DNA of 64,000 bases from Microbulbifer aggregans (GCF_001750105.1 NZ_CP014143.1:186001-250000), one strand, 5' to 3'. Counted from the stretch's first letter, positions 18,316-28,279 are shown. Program-made: numbers and translations. Notes: generated by a model not told the origin, from the letters alone.

Positions 18316-19758
18316 GTGAATATTGAACAGCATTCCTCCACCGGCAAATGGGTAGTGAGTGCCCTCACCGCTATGCTTCTCGGATTCACCAGCCTTTACC
18401 TGTCTGCACAATCCTGGCCAAATCCCGATGACGCGAGGGAGATCGGCAAGGACGCCTACATCTACGGCCTGCCGATCGTGATGAATTACGCGGTCATGTA
18501 CGAATACGCCATCGATCGCGACTCCGGTCAGTTCAAGGCCCCATTCAATACTCTGAAGAATGAGTCGAATGTGTACACCTACAAGGACACGGCGGTGGTC
18601 ACCCCAAACAGCGACACGCCCTATTCCTTCGTATGGATGGACCTGCGCGCCGAGCCCATGGTGATCTCGGTACCCGCTATCGAGAAGAAGCGCTACTACT
18701 CGATCCAGCTGGTCGACGGTAATACCTACAATTACGGCTACATCGGCAGCCGCACCACGGGTAATGATGCCGGTAAATTCATGGTCGTGGGACCGGACTG
18801 GGAGGGAGAGACGCCCGAGGGCATCGACAAGGTGTTCCGATCATCCACCGACTTTTCCATTGCTATCTTCCGCACGCAGCTGTTCGACGCGGAAGATATC
18901 GACAATGTCAGGAAGGTGCAGTCGGGATACCGGGCCCAGCCTCTTTCCGCCTTTCTCGGCAAACCAGCACCTGCACAGGCAGCCAAGGTAGCGTTTCCAA
19001 ACATCGACAAGAAATTGATGCAGGAGAACTTCTTCGAATATCTCGACTTTGCCCTTCAGTTTGCACCTGCGGGAAAGTATGAGAAGGAAATCCGCTCCAG
19101 GCTTGCACGCATTGGCATCGGTCCCGACAAAAAATTCGATTTCAGTGATATGCCGCCGGCTCAACGTAAGGCTGCAGCGGAAGGGATAAAGCTCGGACAG
19201 GCCAGCATCGAAAGTGCCGTCGCCAATATAGGCAACAAAGTCAATGGCTGGTCCATCAGTTCCGCATTCGGTGACCAGGATTTTTACCGCGGCAACTGGC
19301 CGCTACGGGCGGCTGCGGCTTCTGCAGGGATCTATGGCAATGACGCAGTCGAGGCCACCTACCCCATGACGAGGAGCGATGGGGCCGGCAAACCACTGGA
19401 CGGTAGCAAACACAATTACACCCTGACCTTCCCCAAAGGCGCATTGCCCCCTGTCAATGCATTCTGGTCCGTTACCATGTATGACGGCGAAACGCAGTTA
19501 CTGATCGAGAACCCTATCAAACGCTATCTGATCAATTCCACCATGCTGCCGGACATGAAGGAAAATACGGATGGTTCCCTCACCATCTATATCCAGAAAG
19601 AGTCCCCTGGTAAGGAGCTGGAATCCAACTGGCTGCCGGCACCAGACGGCCCGATCTACCTGGCCATGCGTCTTTACTGGCCGAAGAAAGACCCTCCATC
19701 GGTGCTGCCGCCGGGCAAGGGCAGCTGGAAGCCTCCTGCCATTCAGATGTCAAAGTAG
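18316..19758 (+). CDS. DUF1254/DUF1214 domain exported protein
   Basis: The GTG at 18316 gives 480 residues with a Sec-type signal (TGKWVVSALTAMLLGF, then SAQ). No strong ribosome site is visible, and the frame stays open upstream to 18142, so the start is uncertain. The N-terminal DUF1254 part has AYIYGLPIVM and TPNSDTPYS. The C-terminal DUF1214 part ends with the YWPKKDPPS pattern. The family is common in marine bacteria and its biochemical role is not settled. It stands alone, divergent from the sortase target, and ends at a strong bidirectional terminator. Confidence 0.85.
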   Translation: MNIEQHSSTGKWVVSALTAMLLGFTSLYLSAQSWPNPDDAREIGKDAYIYGLPIVMNYAVMYEYAIDRDSGQFKAPFNTLKNESNVYTYKDTAVVTPNSDTPYSFVWMDLRAEPMVISVPAIEKKRYYSIQLVDGNTYNYGYIGSRTTGNDAGKFMVVGPDWEGETPEGIDKVFRSSTDFSIAIFRTQLFDAEDIDNVRKVQSGYRAQPLSAFLGKPAPAQAAKVAFPNIDKKLMQENFFEYLDFALQFAPAGKYEKEIRSRLARIGIGPDKKFDFSDMPPAQRKAAAEGIKLGQASIESAVANIGNKVNGWSISSAFGDQDFYRGNWPLRAAAASAGIYGNDAVEATYPMTRSDGAGKPLDGSKHNYTLTFPKGALPPVNAFWSVTMYDGETQLLIENPIKRYLINSTMLPDMKENTDGSLTIYIQKESPGKELESNWLPAPDGPIYLAMRLYWPKKDPPSVLPPGKGSWKPPAIQMSK

Positions 19759-19784
19759 CCTGGAATGCTATTTCCTTCCCTAAA

Positions 19785-19820
19785 AACTGAAAAACCGGCG
19801 CAAGCGCCGGTTTTTCAGTT
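19785..19820. terminator. Bidirectional rho-independent terminator
   Basis: A 17-base perfect inverted repeat around AA has a GC-rich core (CCGGCGC/GCGCCGG) flanked by A5 and T5. It lies between the convergent DUF1254 gene and purC and can serve both. Confidence 0.9.
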
Positions 19821-19845
19821 TTTGATCTTAACTTCAGACTCGTTA

Positions 19846-20949
19846 TCAGTCGACCAGACCGTAATCCCGTTTCAGTACTTCGAGCAGCTCGGCTTTCGGG
19901 TTGTCGGAAATATTCAGCTTGTGGCCGACGATCCTCTCTGCGATCGCAATATAGGTCTCGGACAGGTCCATCAGCATAGAGGCAGGGAGCTCATTGTCAC
20001 GAGCCAGCGCCTCGCGCTCTTCCATGCGGTCCTTGTTGAGGAGGATATCCGGATCCGGGAAATAGCTGAGCAGCGCCTGGCGGAATCCTTCTTTGGATTT
20101 TTCCACCACCTCACCATTCCGGTAAGCCTCACCATCCCAGATCCGCGAGGAGTCGGGGGTACCAACCTCGTCCATATAGATCAGCTTTTCTTCACCTTTA
20201 TTATCGGTGACATAACCAAACTCGAACTTGGTGTCGACGAAAATCTGGTCCAGCTGGGCCAGCTCGCCGGAAATCAGATCAAAGCCCTCTTTCAGCAGTT
20301 TTTCATAGAGGTCGATATCCCCTTTGCTACTGAAATTGAAAGCCTCGAAGTTATTCTCAAGATCCGCCCGCGTGACATTAACGTCATCCGCCTCCGGCAC
20401 GCCGGGGATGCCCCGGAGAATGCCCTTGGTGGAGGGGGTGATCAGCAGTTCGGGCAGTTTCTGGTCCTTGTCCAACCCATCGGGGAGCTGGATACCGCAG
20501 AACTCCCGTTCACCCTTGCTGTAGGCGCGCCACATGGAGCCGGTGATGTACTGGCGAGCAATGGCCTCGACCATGACCGGGCGCGCCTTCTGTACGATCC
20601 AGACCAGCGGATGGGGGATATCCAGGATATGGCTTTCGGCCAGGCCATTTTCACGGAACAGCTTGAACCAGTGGTTGGCGATGGTGTTCAACGCGGCGCC
20701 CTTGCCCGGCACACCCTGCATACCGCCCTCGCCCCGCCAGATGCAGTCAAAAGCGGAGATACGGTCGGAAATCACCATCACGGCCAGCGGTGCATCCTCG
20801 GCCACCGGGTAACCCTTCTCCCGGATCAGGCGCCGGCTGTCCGCCTCGGTCAGCCAGTAGACAGAGCGTACCTTACCGCTGTGGATCGGCTTGTCGGTAC
20901 GAATTGGCAAATCGTTGTTAACCGCCAGTACTTTGTCAGCAAGGCTCAT
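19846..20949 (-). CDS. purC: Phosphoribosylaminoimidazole-succinocarboxamide synthase
   Basis: The 367-residue enzyme joins CAIR and aspartate with ATP in de novo purine synthesis. SAICAR synthetase motifs include SGKVRSVYW near the N-terminus, [10 protein letters not shown], and VDTKFEFGY with [10 protein letters not shown]. It is longer than the roughly 240-residue E. coli enzyme and fits the longer type found in Vibrio and many marine gammaproteobacteria. It is cytoplasmic. It appears monocistronic, ending at the shared terminator and starting 141 bases from the end of the permease gene. Confidence 0.95.
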   Translation of the reverse strand: MSLADKVLAVNNDLPIRTDKPIHSGKVRSVYWLTEADSRRLIREKGYPVAEDAPLAVMVISDRISAFDCIWRGEGGMQGVPGKGAALNTIANHWFKLFRENGLAESHILDIPHPLVWIVQKARPVMVEAIARQYITGSMWRAYSKGEREFCGIQLPDGLDKDQKLPELLITPSTKGILRGIPGVPEADDVNVTRADLENNFEAFNFSSKGDIDLYEKLLKEGFDLISGELAQLDQIFVDTKFEFGYVTDNKGEEKLIYMDEVGTPDSSRIWDGEAYRNGEVVEKSKEGFRQALLSYFPDPDILLNKDRMEEREALARDNELPASMLMDLSETYIAIAERIVGHKLNISDNPKAELLEVLKRDYGLVD

Positions 20950-21090
20950 GGGTGTGGTCCTGTGAGGTTCAGCTGTAATCGCGACGCGAACAGCAGATAT
21001 ATTGCCCGCGTAGCCGGGAAAAGAAGCGCGGGATTCTAGCAGAGCCCCGCTGGGGCAGACAGAGGCCCTGCGGGAAGAATAGCCTCTGCC

Positions 21091-22215
21091 CTAGCGGCTC
21101 TCATCACTCTCCAGCGGTGACGCCATGCCCCGCTCGATGGCTTCCCGGGCCTGCCATTCCGCCTGGTGCTCACTGGTCGGCCAGGCATTCATGATCGCCT
21201 TCAGCAGGGTCGCCAGTGGAATGGCAAAGAAGACACCCCAGAAGCCCCAGATTCCACCGAATACCAGTACCGCCATGATGATTGCCACCGGATGCAGGTT
21301 CACCGCTTCAGAAAACAGCAGCGGTACCAGTACGTTGCCGTCCAGCAACTGGATAAATCCATAGGCAAGCATCAGGTACAGGAACTCACTGCTCCAGCCC
21401 CACTGGAACAGGCCGATGGCCGCCACTGGAATGGTCACCACTGCAGCGCCGATATAGGGAATAAGAACACTGAGCCCCACAGCCACCGCCAGCAACAGCG
21501 CGTAGTTGACTCCCAGGATCAGGAATACGGCATAGCTCACCACCGCCACGATGGCGATCTCAATCACCTTGCCGCGCACATAGTTAGCAACCTGGTCATT
21601 CATTTCGTACCAGATCTGCCGCAGCATGGGCCGATGGTGAGGAAGAAACGACGTGCACCAGTTGATCAGCTTGTCGGTGTCCTTGAGGAAAAAGAACACC
21701 AGGATCGGCACCACCACCACGTAGATCAGGAACGCAGCCAGAATCGGCAGGTTGGTCAGGGAAAAGGTCAGCAGAGTCTGGCCCACTGTCCCGAGCTCAT
21801 TGCCGATCGTATTGAAGATCTCGTCGATCTGGGCAGCCGAGATCAGCCGCGGGAAGCGCTCGGGGAGCAGGAGCAGCAGCTGCTGGCCCTGCTCCACCAT
21901 GTTGGGCAGCTCGGCAAACAGGCGCACCAGCTGACGCCAGATCAACGGCAGGACCACCAGCAGCAGGGCTACCGTCGTACCCACCAGCACCAGGCAGGCA
22001 ACAGTCACCGCTAACCAATGGGGCAGTTTCCAGGACACCAGCCTCTGCACCATCCCCTGCAGCAGGAAGGCGATGATCAGTGCTGCCAGCACCGGCGCCA
22101 GCACCTGGCCGAGGGTGGCCAGCACTACCAGCGCCACCAGCATCAGGATGGTCAGCAGTACCACCTCTTCCTGGCTGAAGTATCGGTTGACCCAATGTTT
22201 GACGATGTCGAGCAT
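21091..22215 (-). CDS. AI-2E family permease (PerM-like)
   Basis: ATG at 22215 gives 374 residues; longer readings upstream overlap the TusA-like gene and have no membrane character. About eight membrane helices are visible, with the family's conserved C-terminal section (GVNYALLLAVAVGLSVLIPY, then QLLDGNVLVPLLFS). Members move small molecules or ions, and the substrate here is unknown. It lies 20 bases after the TusA-like gene, so the two probably form an operon. A BepA-type protease diverges upstream, the neighbourhood known around perM-bepA. Confidence 0.88.
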   Translation of the reverse strand: MLDIVKHWVNRYFSQEEVVLLTILMLVALVVLATLGQVLAPVLAALIIAFLLQGMVQRLVSWKLPHWLAVTVACLVLVGTTVALLLVVLPLIWRQLVRLFAELPNMVEQGQQLLLLLPERFPRLISAAQIDEIFNTIGNELGTVGQTLLTFSLTNLPILAAFLIYVVVVPILVFFFLKDTDKLINWCTSFLPHHRPMLRQIWYEMNDQVANYVRGKVIEIAIVAVVSYAVFLILGVNYALLLAVAVGLSVLIPYIGAAVVTIPVAAIGLFQWGWSSEFLYLMLAYGFIQLLDGNVLVPLLFSEAVNLHPVAIIMAVLVFGGIWGFWGVFFAIPLATLLKAIMNAWPTSEHQAEWQAREAIERGMASPLESDESR

Positions 22216-22235
22216 AACTTCCGCGTTCTCGCCTG

Positions 22236-22514
22236 TTATTCGCTGGCCCTGAGCCAGTAGCAGTAATGGTCTTCGCGCTCTTCCGCCCGTACCAGCTGTG
22301 TGCCGCTCAGACGGGCAAAACTGTGAAAATCTCGCCAGGAGCCCGGGTCTGTAGCCAGTACCTCGAGCAGGGTTCCCGGCGCTTGCGCCCGCAGGGCGCG
22401 GCGCATCAGTAACAGCGGCTGCGGGCAGGGTAACTGTCGCGCATCCACAGTGACGTCCGCACTCAAGACGCCAGCACGGGGCTGGACTGAAACTCGCTCT
22501 GGATGATTGGTCAT
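22236..22514 (-). CDS. TusA/SirA-like sulfurtransferase
   Basis: The 92-residue protein has the TusA fold signature VDARQLPCPQPLLLMRRAL, with the conserved cysteine in the CPxP loop. It would carry persulfide sulfur for tRNA thiolation or cofactor synthesis. The chosen ATG at 22514 gives a short N-terminal extension before the domain; longer readings run into the divergent promoter region. Whether it is TusA itself or a YedF-like relative cannot be decided from the sequence. Confidence 0.85.
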   Translation of the reverse strand: MTNHPERVSVQPRAGVLSADVTVDARQLPCPQPLLLMRRALRAQAPGTLLEVLATDPGSWRDFHSFARLSGTQLVRAEEREDHYCYWLRASE

Positions 22515-22710
22515 AAACACTCCGGTGCGGCGGATTATAGCGCGACTGCCGCGTGAAAATCGCTGCTGCCGTCGCATTGCGGAGCCGCGCCCCACTCCAA
22601 TTCTGAGAACCTTTTCCCGGCGTACTGGTCAAAACCTCGACAGTCCCGCGAGGTTGCGTATAAAGTGTTGTTGGACCAGCCTCAGAACCACTGACCGAGC
22701 AGTACACGTG

Positions 22711-24219
22711 ATGCGCAACAGTCCCAACCGCCCCCACCGGCACTCGTTCCGACGCTCTCTGCGCCAGATTGTTCAATCGACCCTGGCTTCAGTGGGCTTC
22801 GGGTTGTTGGTGGGTACCGCGCCATTGGCGGCCATTGCTGACGATAACCAGATCCGGCTACCTGAACTTGGCGACTCCAGCAGCGGTCTGGTCTCGCGCG
22901 CTCGGGAAAAAGAGCTGGGCCAGATGTGGCTGCGGATGTTCCGCAGCCAGGTGCGTACCTCCAACGATGCCCTGCTGCAGCAATACGTCGAAAACACTCT
23001 CAAGGGCCTCGCCCAGCATTCGCCACTGGAAGACAAGTCTCTCGATGTGGTGGTGGTAAAGAATGACACCATGAACGCCTTCGCCGTGCCCGGTGGTGTG
23101 GTGGGCGTTCATACCGGGCTGTTCCTATTTGCGGAAAACGAAGACCAGTTCGCCTCAGTACTGGCGCACGAATTGGCTCACCTCAGCCAGCGTCACTACG
23201 CCCGTACCCTCGAAGCCCAGCGCAACAGCGCCCTGCCGACACTGGCCGGCATGCTGGGCGCCCTGGTTCTGGCCGCGACTGCCGGTGGAGACGCCGGCAT
23301 TGCCGCCATGACCGCGACCCAGGCCGCGGCCCTCGACAACCAACTGCGCTTTTCGCGCCAGAATGAACAGGAAGCGGACCGCGTTGGCATCGAGACACTG
23401 GCCAAGGCCGGGAAAGACCCGGAAGCAGCCGGCGAGATGTTCGAGCAGATGCTGAAGGCCACCCGCTATTACCGGCGCCCGCCCGAGTTCCTACTGACCC
23501 ACCCAGTGACTGAAAAGCGGATCGCGGACGCGAAGCTACGTGCCAACCGCATGCCGGAAGTGAAGCCCTCCGACAGCCGTGAATACCACCTGATGCGGGC
23601 GCGTATCCGTGTGGCCGCCGAACCGACACCGCAACAGGCCGTCAAGCGCTTCCAGGCGGAGCTGCGCGGCATCAATGACAATGAGGATGCCGCCCGCTAC
23701 GGCCTGGCACTGGCCCAGGTAGGCGCCGGCAAGCCGGATTCGGCACTGGACACCCTGCAACCCCTGCTGGATCGCGAGCCCAACAAAGCGGCCTTCGTGC
23801 TGGCTCGGGCGGATATCGACCTGGCCCGGGAAGATTACACCAGCGCTACTCGCCGCCTGGACACCGCCCTGAAGCGCAGCCCCGGTGACCACGCGCTGAC
23901 CATGGGACTGGCTAACGCCCACTTCAAGGCCGGTAATTATCTGGCCGCGGAACGTATCCTGGAAAAACACAGCCGCCTGCGCCGCAAGGACCCGACCGTC
24001 TGGTATCTGCTCGCTGAAACCCACGGCCTGGCTGGCGATATCGTCGGCGTACACGAGGCCCGCGCGGAGTACTACATCCTTAACGGTGTATTCGACAAGG
24101 CAGCCCAGCACCTGCGACACGGGGTGCGTCTCGCCAGCAACGACTACCAGACCCACGCCATCCTGCAACAGCGCCTGCGGGACGTGCTCAAAATGCAGCA
24201 GGACGCCAAGGAGCTGTAA
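22711..24219 (+). CDS. bepA: M48 family metalloprotease with TPR repeats (BepA-like)
   Basis: ATG at 22711 gives 502 residues, with a signal peptide ending near AAIADD. The zinc site is HELAH at residues 153-157, followed by the third-ligand region QEADRVGIE. A Gly/Ala-rich hydrophobic segment lies between them. The second half (about 290-500) is a series of TPR helices. BepA degrades misassembled outer-membrane proteins such as LptD and assists their folding in the periplasm. Size, order of parts and the perM-like neighbour support this call. It ends at a strong terminator shared with nadA. Confidence 0.9.
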   Translation: MRNSPNRPHRHSFRRSLRQIVQSTLASVGFGLLVGTAPLAAIADDNQIRLPELGDSSSGLVSRAREKELGQMWLRMFRSQVRTSNDALLQQYVENTLKGLAQHSPLEDKSLDVVVVKNDTMNAFAVPGGVVGVHTGLFLFAENEDQFASVLAHELAHLSQRHYARTLEAQRNSALPTLAGMLGALVLAATAGGDAGIAAMTATQAAALDNQLRFSRQNEQEADRVGIETLAKAGKDPEAAGEMFEQMLKATRYYRRPPEFLLTHPVTEKRIADAKLRANRMPEVKPSDSREYHLMRARIRVAAEPTPQQAVKRFQAELRGINDNEDAARYGLALAQVGAGKPDSALDTLQPLLDREPNKAAFVLARADIDLAREDYTSATRRLDTALKRSPGDHALTMGLANAHFKAGNYLAAERILEKHSRLRRKDPTVWYLLAETHGLAGDIVGVHEARAEYYILNGVFDKAAQHLRHGVRLASNDYQTHAILQQRLRDVLKMQQDAKEL

Positions 24220-24240
24220 ACTGCATCCCCAGCCGAAATG

Positions 24241-24272
24241 AAAATGGCCGGCAAATTGCCGGCCATTTTTTT
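24241..24272. terminator. Bidirectional rho-independent terminator
   Basis: AAAATGGCCGGCAA pairs with TTGCCGGCCATTTT and is followed by T7 on the plus strand and by T residues on the minus strand. It lies between the convergent bepA and nadA genes. Confidence 0.92.
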
Positions 24273-24295
24273 GTCAAAGCAGAAATCGCAGCAAG

Positions 24296-25354
24296 TCAGT
24301 CCAGCGGCTTGCGGAAGTCCAGCATCCGCTGCAGGGGCTTCATGGCCCGCTTGCCCAGCTCCGGGTCCACCAGGATCTCGTTGTCGCCGCGCTCCAGCAC
24401 ACCGCACAGGTTTTCCAGTGAGTTCATCGCCATCCACGGACAATTGGCACAACTTCGGCATGTGGCCCCGGCACCAGCGGTGGGGGCAATAATCAACTCC
24501 TTGTCCGGGCACTGCTGCTGCATCTTGTAAAAGATGCCCTGATCCGTGGCAACGATGAAACGCTTCTCGGGACGGGTCTTGGCTGCATTGATGATCTGTG
24601 AAGTGGAGCCCACCACATCGGCCAGCTCGACCACTGCCGCGGGGGACTCCGGGTGTACCAGTACCACTGCATCCGGGTACAGGGCCTTCAGATCCGCCAC
24701 CCCTTTTGCCTTGAACTCCTCATGCACGATACAGGAGCCATTCCAGAGCAACACGTCGGCACCGGTCTCCCGCTGCACGTAGCTGCCCAGATGCTTGTCG
24801 GGCGCCCAGAGAATCTTCTCGCCTTTGGCGTCCAGGTAATCGACCACATCCAGCGCAATACTGGAAGTCACGACCCAGTCAGCCCGGGCCTTCACCGCGG
24901 CAGAGGTATTGGCATAGACCACCACTGTGCGATCCGGGTGCGCATCGCAGAAAGCGGAGAACTCCTCCGGCGGACAGCCCAGGTCGAGGGAGCAGGTGGC
25001 CTCCAGTGTCGGCATCAGCACGCGCTTGCTGGGGGTCAGAATCTTGGCCGTCTCGCCCATGAACTTCACCCCGGCAACGATCAGCGTGTCAGCCGGATGC
25101 TCGGCGCCGAAACGGGCCATCTCGAGGGAGTCGGAGACACAGCCACCGGTTTCCTCTGCCAGCGCCTGGATCAGGGGATCCGTGTAGTAGTGAGCCACCA
25201 GAACCGCATTCTGCTCCACCAGCAGCTGCTTGATGCGGTCACGCCAGTGCTGCAGCTCCTCTTCGCTGTACTGGTGCGCGCCGGGCTCCGCCAGGTGCTC
25301 CTGCACCAGCGACCGGGCATCGAGGGGTTCTGCGGGGATCAGTTTCTGACTCAT
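24296..25354 (-). CDS. nadA: Quinolinate synthase A
   Basis: The 352-residue [4Fe-4S] enzyme condenses iminoaspartate with dihydroxyacetone phosphate to quinolinate for NAD synthesis. Three pseudo-repeats are visible, with candidate cluster cysteines in [11 protein letters not shown], near NGSCIVHEE and in [14 protein letters not shown]. The motifs [13 protein letters not shown] and [10 protein letters not shown] are typical of NadA. It lies downstream of the tRNA(Lys) genes, as in Pseudomonas and relatives, but is separated from them by their terminator. Confidence 0.97.
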   Translation of the reverse strand: MSQKLIPAEPLDARSLVQEHLAEPGAHQYSEEELQHWRDRIKQLLVEQNAVLVAHYYTDPLIQALAEETGGCVSDSLEMARFGAEHPADTLIVAGVKFMGETAKILTPSKRVLMPTLEATCSLDLGCPPEEFSAFCDAHPDRTVVVYANTSAAVKARADWVVTSSIALDVVDYLDAKGEKILWAPDKHLGSYVQRETGADVLLWNGSCIVHEEFKAKGVADLKALYPDAVVLVHPESPAAVVELADVVGSTSQIINAAKTRPEKRFIVATDQGIFYKMQQQCPDKELIIAPTAGAGATCRSCANCPWMAMNSLENLCGVLERGDNEILVDPELGKRAMKPLQRMLDFRKPLD

Positions 25355-25498
25355 GACTACCTGTTAACAGCAGAAAAACGGGCATTATAACGCGGACGCA
25401 ATTCCGGCACTCTCCCGCCACCGCTCTCCATTCTAGTGTGACGACGATCCGCCCAGGGGCAGAAAACCGGCGGCAAGGATCTGGCCCGGATTACGGGC

Positions 25499-25526
25499 AA
25501 AAAAAAGGGCCGCTTTCGGCGGCCCT
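25499..25526 (-). terminator. Terminator of the first tRNA(Lys) gene
   Basis: On the minus strand AGGGCCGC pairs with GCGGCCCT and is followed by T8. It lies 10 bases after the CCA end of the tRNA. Confidence 0.88.
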
Positions 25527-25535
25527 CTCGGAAGA

Positions 25536-25611
25536 TGGTGGGTCGTGCTGGATTCGAACCAGCGACCAATTGGTTAAAAGCCAACTGCTCTACCAACTGA
25601 GCTAACGACCC
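25536..25611 (-). tRNA. tRNA-Lys (anticodon TTT)
   Basis: This 76-base tRNA has acceptor GGGTCGT paired with ACGACCC and an encoded CCA end. The D-arm is AGCTCAGTTGGTAGAGC. The anticodon loop CTTTTAA gives UUU, and the T-arm carries GGTTCGAATCC. It is identical in the mature part to the copy at 25734. Confidence 0.98.
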
Positions 25612-25624
25612 GAAAGCGGTGCGT

Positions 25625-25652
25625 ATCTTACTGATCTGTGACAGAAAAACAA
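25625..25652 (-). promoter_or_regulatory. Sigma-70 promoter of the first tRNA(Lys) gene
   Basis: On the minus strand TTGTTT, 16 bases, then TAAGAT. The same boxes with the same spacing precede the second copy, which supports the call. Only 13 bases separate the -10 box from the tRNA 5' end. Confidence 0.7.
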
Positions 25653-25697
25653 TGTATTCTGTCCAGCTGCCGAGCGCGAGTCACCGGCTCTGGCAAC

Positions 25698-25723
25698 AAA
25701 AAGGGCCACCTTTTGGCGGCCCC
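25698..25723 (-). terminator. Terminator of the second tRNA(Lys) gene
   Basis: On the minus strand GGGCCGCC pairs with GGTGGCCC (one G-U pair) around AAAA, followed by T5. Confidence 0.82.
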
Positions 25724-25733
25724 TCGAAAAATA

Positions 25734-25809
25734 TGGTGGGTCGTGCTGGATTCGAACCAGCGACCAATTGGTTAAAAGCCAACTGCTCTACCAACTGAGC
25801 TAACGACCC
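25734..25809 (-). tRNA. tRNA-Lys (anticodon TTT), second copy
   Basis: This 76-base gene has the same sequence as the copy at 25536, including the encoded CCA. It has its own promoter and terminator, so the two copies form a tandem duplication of a complete transcription unit rather than a two-tRNA operon. Confidence 0.98.
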
Positions 25810-25852
25810 TTAGTTCTCTCAACGGGCGGTGCCTCGTTGTGAGGAGCTGCGT

Positions 25853-25880
25853 ATCTTACGGATCTATTTCCGAAAAACAA
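25853..25880 (-). promoter_or_regulatory. Sigma-70 promoter of the second tRNA(Lys) gene
   Basis: On the minus strand TTGTTT, 16 bases, TAAGAT, followed by ACGCA as in the other copy. The leader to the tRNA is about 43 bases, longer than for the first copy. Confidence 0.7.
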
Positions 25881-25941
25881 TACCTGATCGCAAAAAATTC
25901 CCTGAGATTTGAAGGGCTTACGCCCTGGGAACTGACTACCC

Positions 25942-26622
25942 TCAGGTGCCGCGATAGACCGTCGGGTCCGCCAGGCCCGCCTCAGCGAAACCCGCAGCCC
26001 GCAGGCGGCAGCTGTCACAGCGGCCACAAGCGGCCCCACCCTCATCTGCCTGGTAACAGGACACAGTTAAACTGTAGTCCACTCCCAGCTCGGTTCCCCG
26101 GCGAACAATGTCCGCCTTACTCATCTCCATCAGCGGCGCTCGGATATGGAGCCGCTGCCCCTCCACCCCGGCGCGGGTGGCCAGGTTGGCCATGCGCTCG
26201 AAAGCCTCGATATATTCGGGACGGCAATCGGGGTAGCCGGAATAGTCCACCGCGTTGACCCCCACGAAAATATCCTGCGCGCCGAGCACCTCGGCCCAGC
26301 CAAGGGCAATGGAGAGGAAAACGGTGTTGCGGGCGGGCACATAAGTGACAGGGATCCCGCCGGGCTCATCCTCTGGTACTGCGATGTTTTCATCAGTCAG
26401 AGCTGAGCCGCCAATGGAACGGAGGTCTAGCTGCACCACCTTGTGCTCGACCGCACCGCCGGCTGTGGCCACCCGCTGAGCTGCCGCCAATTCCGAACGG
26501 TGACGCTGGCCATAATCAAAGCCCAGCGCATAGCATTCATAACCCTGTTCCTGGGCCATGGCGAGGACAGTTGCCGAGTCCAACCCCCCGGACAGAAGCA
26601 CCACGGCTTTCTTTGCTGTCAT
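25942..26622 (-). CDS. queC: 7-cyano-7-deazaguanine synthase
   Basis: The ATG at 26622 is preceded by AGGGG and gives 226 residues. The ATP pyrophosphatase loop is [11 protein letters not shown], and the zinc site near the C-terminus is C-x8-C-x2-C-x2-C ([18 protein letters not shown]). QueC converts carboxydeazaguanine to preQ0 in queuosine synthesis. It follows queE by 35 bases on the same strand, and the two act in successive steps. A longer reading from 26661 is possible but has no ribosome site. Confidence 0.96.
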   Translation of the reverse strand: MTAKKAVVLLSGGLDSATVLAMAQEQGYECYALGFDYGQRHRSELAAAQRVATAGGAVEHKVVQLDLRSIGGSALTDENIAVPEDEPGGIPVTYVPARNTVFLSIALGWAEVLGAQDIFVGVNAVDYSGYPDCRPEYIEAFERMANLATRAGVEGQRLHIRAPLMEMSKADIVRRGTELGVDYSLTVSCYQADEGGAACGRCDSCRLRAAGFAEAGLADPTVYRGT

Positions 26623-26657
26623 TGCATATCCCCTATTGCGATCTGAGGGTGCGGCAG

Positions 26658-27317
26658 TCACACCCCGGGAATGTCACCCCACAAAAGTTTGTGCGTCTGT
26701 AATTGCATACGCACGAGCAGGCCGTCTTCCAGGATCCACTCTGCCAACTGCCGGGCTTCCAGCTGTTCATAGCTGGGGGAGAAAAGCACTTCCCCGACAC
26801 GCTCGGTGAGACTGTACTGATCCACGGTAAAGCGGGCCCATTCGTAATCGCCCCGGTCGCAGATCACGAACTTGACCTGATCGTGCTCAGTCAGCGCCGC
26901 GATGTTTTCCAGCCGGTTGCGGTGTTGCTCACCGGACGCCGGGGTCTTGAGGTCCACGACGCGGGAAACCCTCGGATCCACGGCCTCGACAGGCATGGCA
27001 CCACTCGTTTCCAGCGAAACCCGGTATCCGGCATCGCAGAGCGCAACCAGTAATGGCAGACAGTTGGGCTGCGCCAACGGCTCACCACCGGTGACACAGA
27101 CGTAACGGGCCGGATAGCTGCGGACCTTATCGAGTATCGCCGCCAGCGTCATGCGCTCGCCGCCGTAAAAGGCGTACTCGGAATCACAGTAAGTGCAACG
27201 CAGCGGGCATCCCGTCAGGCGCACGAATACCGTGGGCAGACCGGAGTCCCGGGCCTCGCCCTGCAGGCTGTAGAAAATCTCGCTGATGCGGAGGGACTCC
27301 GCGGTCAAGTCAGTCAT
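26658..27317 (-). CDS. queE: 7-carboxy-7-deazaguanine synthase (radical SAM)
   Basis: The ATG at 27317 gives 219 residues; a GTG at 27326 is an alternative. The radical SAM cluster motif is CPLRCTYC, the C-x3-C-x2-C form. The glycine-rich SAM site [10 protein letters not shown] follows. QueE contracts the ring of carboxytetrahydropterin to CDG. It is the first gene of the queE-queC pair and starts right after the terminator of the tol-pal operon. Confidence 0.95.
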   Translation of the reverse strand: MTDLTAESLRISEIFYSLQGEARDSGLPTVFVRLTGCPLRCTYCDSEYAFYGGERMTLAAILDKVRSYPARYVCVTGGEPLAQPNCLPLLVALCDAGYRVSLETSGAMPVEAVDPRVSRVVDLKTPASGEQHRNRLENIAALTEHDQVKFVICDRGDYEWARFTVDQYSLTERVGEVLFSPSYEQLEARQLAEWILEDGLLVRMQLQTHKLLWGDIPGV

Positions 27318-27330
27318 GCTCACCACAAAT

Positions 27331-27363
27331 AAAAACGCCCGGACGGGTCACACCGTCCGGGCG
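27331..27363 (-). terminator. Terminator of the tol-pal-cpoB operon
   Basis: CGCCCGGACGG pairs perfectly with CCGTCCGGGCG around a six-base loop. On the minus strand T5 follows. It lies between cpoB and queE. Confidence 0.9.
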
Positions 27364-27411
27364 CGCGATCATAGAGCTTTCGTGCTCAAAAAACCAGCGG
27401 TGGCGCCGGGC

Positions 27412-28266
27412 TCAGAAGTTCTCCTCGAGATACTTCTTGGCCAGATCGGAGGCGCGGGCATCGCTGCCGGCGACCTGTTGCAGCAGATCACGGGCGCGCT
27501 GATCATCACCCAGCTGGTGGTAGACCGTACCGAGCTTGTAGCGGCCATCCCAGACTTTGGAGGAGTTGGGGTAACCATCCAACAGTGCCACGAACCACTG
27601 CCGGGCCTCTTCCAGATTCCCCTGCACCAGCGCGATCTCGCCAAGCCAGTAATTGGCATTGGGCGCGTACTGGCCGTTGGGGAAATCGTTCAGCAGGCGT
27701 TTGAACTCGGCGCTGGCGCCATCGTAGTCACCGTTGCGGGCGAGTCCGAAGCTGGCCTGGTAGCGCTCGCTCTCATCGGCACTGGCGGCAGGTGCTGAGG
27801 GAGTCTGGGTCTGAGCGGCAGCACCGGCATCACCGATATCCCCGCCCTCGGTGTCACCACCATTTGCGGGTGCACCCTTAGGCGCCTCGCCGCTCAGGCG
27901 GGAGATGCGCCGATCCAGGTCCATGTAGTCGTCGGTGCGCTGCTGCTTGAGGCGCTTGACCTCATGGCGCAATTCCTCGACGGCTCCGCGCAGCTCCAAT
28001 ACCTCCTGCTGCAGTACCTGCATCTGGTAGTAGGCATCAGCCTGGGCATTGCCCTGCTGGCGAGACGGCTGCGAGCCGGCACGGGCGAGCTGGTTCTCGG
28101 CCAGGGAGGACTCCGAATATGGAGGCTGCGGATATGCGGGCGCCGACTGCGTGTTCTGGCCGGCGTTATTACCGGACAGGTCCACAATCGGCGCCTGCGA
28201 GAATACTGGCGACGCCGCAGCCATAACGGCTGCGGCGATCGCGACTTTTCCTAGGGATAAAGCCAT
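27412..28266 (-). CDS. cpoB: Cell division coordinator / Tol-Pal accessory protein
   Basis: The ATG at 28266 gives 284 residues with a cleavable signal peptide ending near PVFSQA. A coiled-coil trimerisation segment (about 75-115) follows, then a low-complexity linker and three TPR repeats (about 165-280). CpoB (YbgF) binds TolA and links peptidoglycan synthesis with outer-membrane constriction. It is the last gene of the Tol-Pal operon, 13 bases after pal. Confidence 0.93.
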   Translation of the reverse strand: MALSLGKVAIAAAVMAAASPVFSQAPIVDLSGNNAGQNTQSAPAYPQPPYSESSLAENQLARAGSQPSRQQGNAQADAYYQMQVLQQEVLELRGAVEELRHEVKRLKQQRTDDYMDLDRRISRLSGEAPKGAPANGGDTEGGDIGDAGAAAQTQTPSAPAASADESERYQASFGLARNGDYDGASAEFKRLLNDFPNGQYAPNANYWLGEIALVQGNLEEARQWFVALLDGYPNSSKVWDGRYKLGTVYHQLGDDQRARDLLQQVAGSDARASDLAKKYLEENF

Positions 28267-28279
28267 TGGCAAAGTGCGA

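Noticed and set aside
19765..21039. Plus-strand frame of 424 codons
   Set aside because: It is antisense to purC and runs through the bidirectional terminator.
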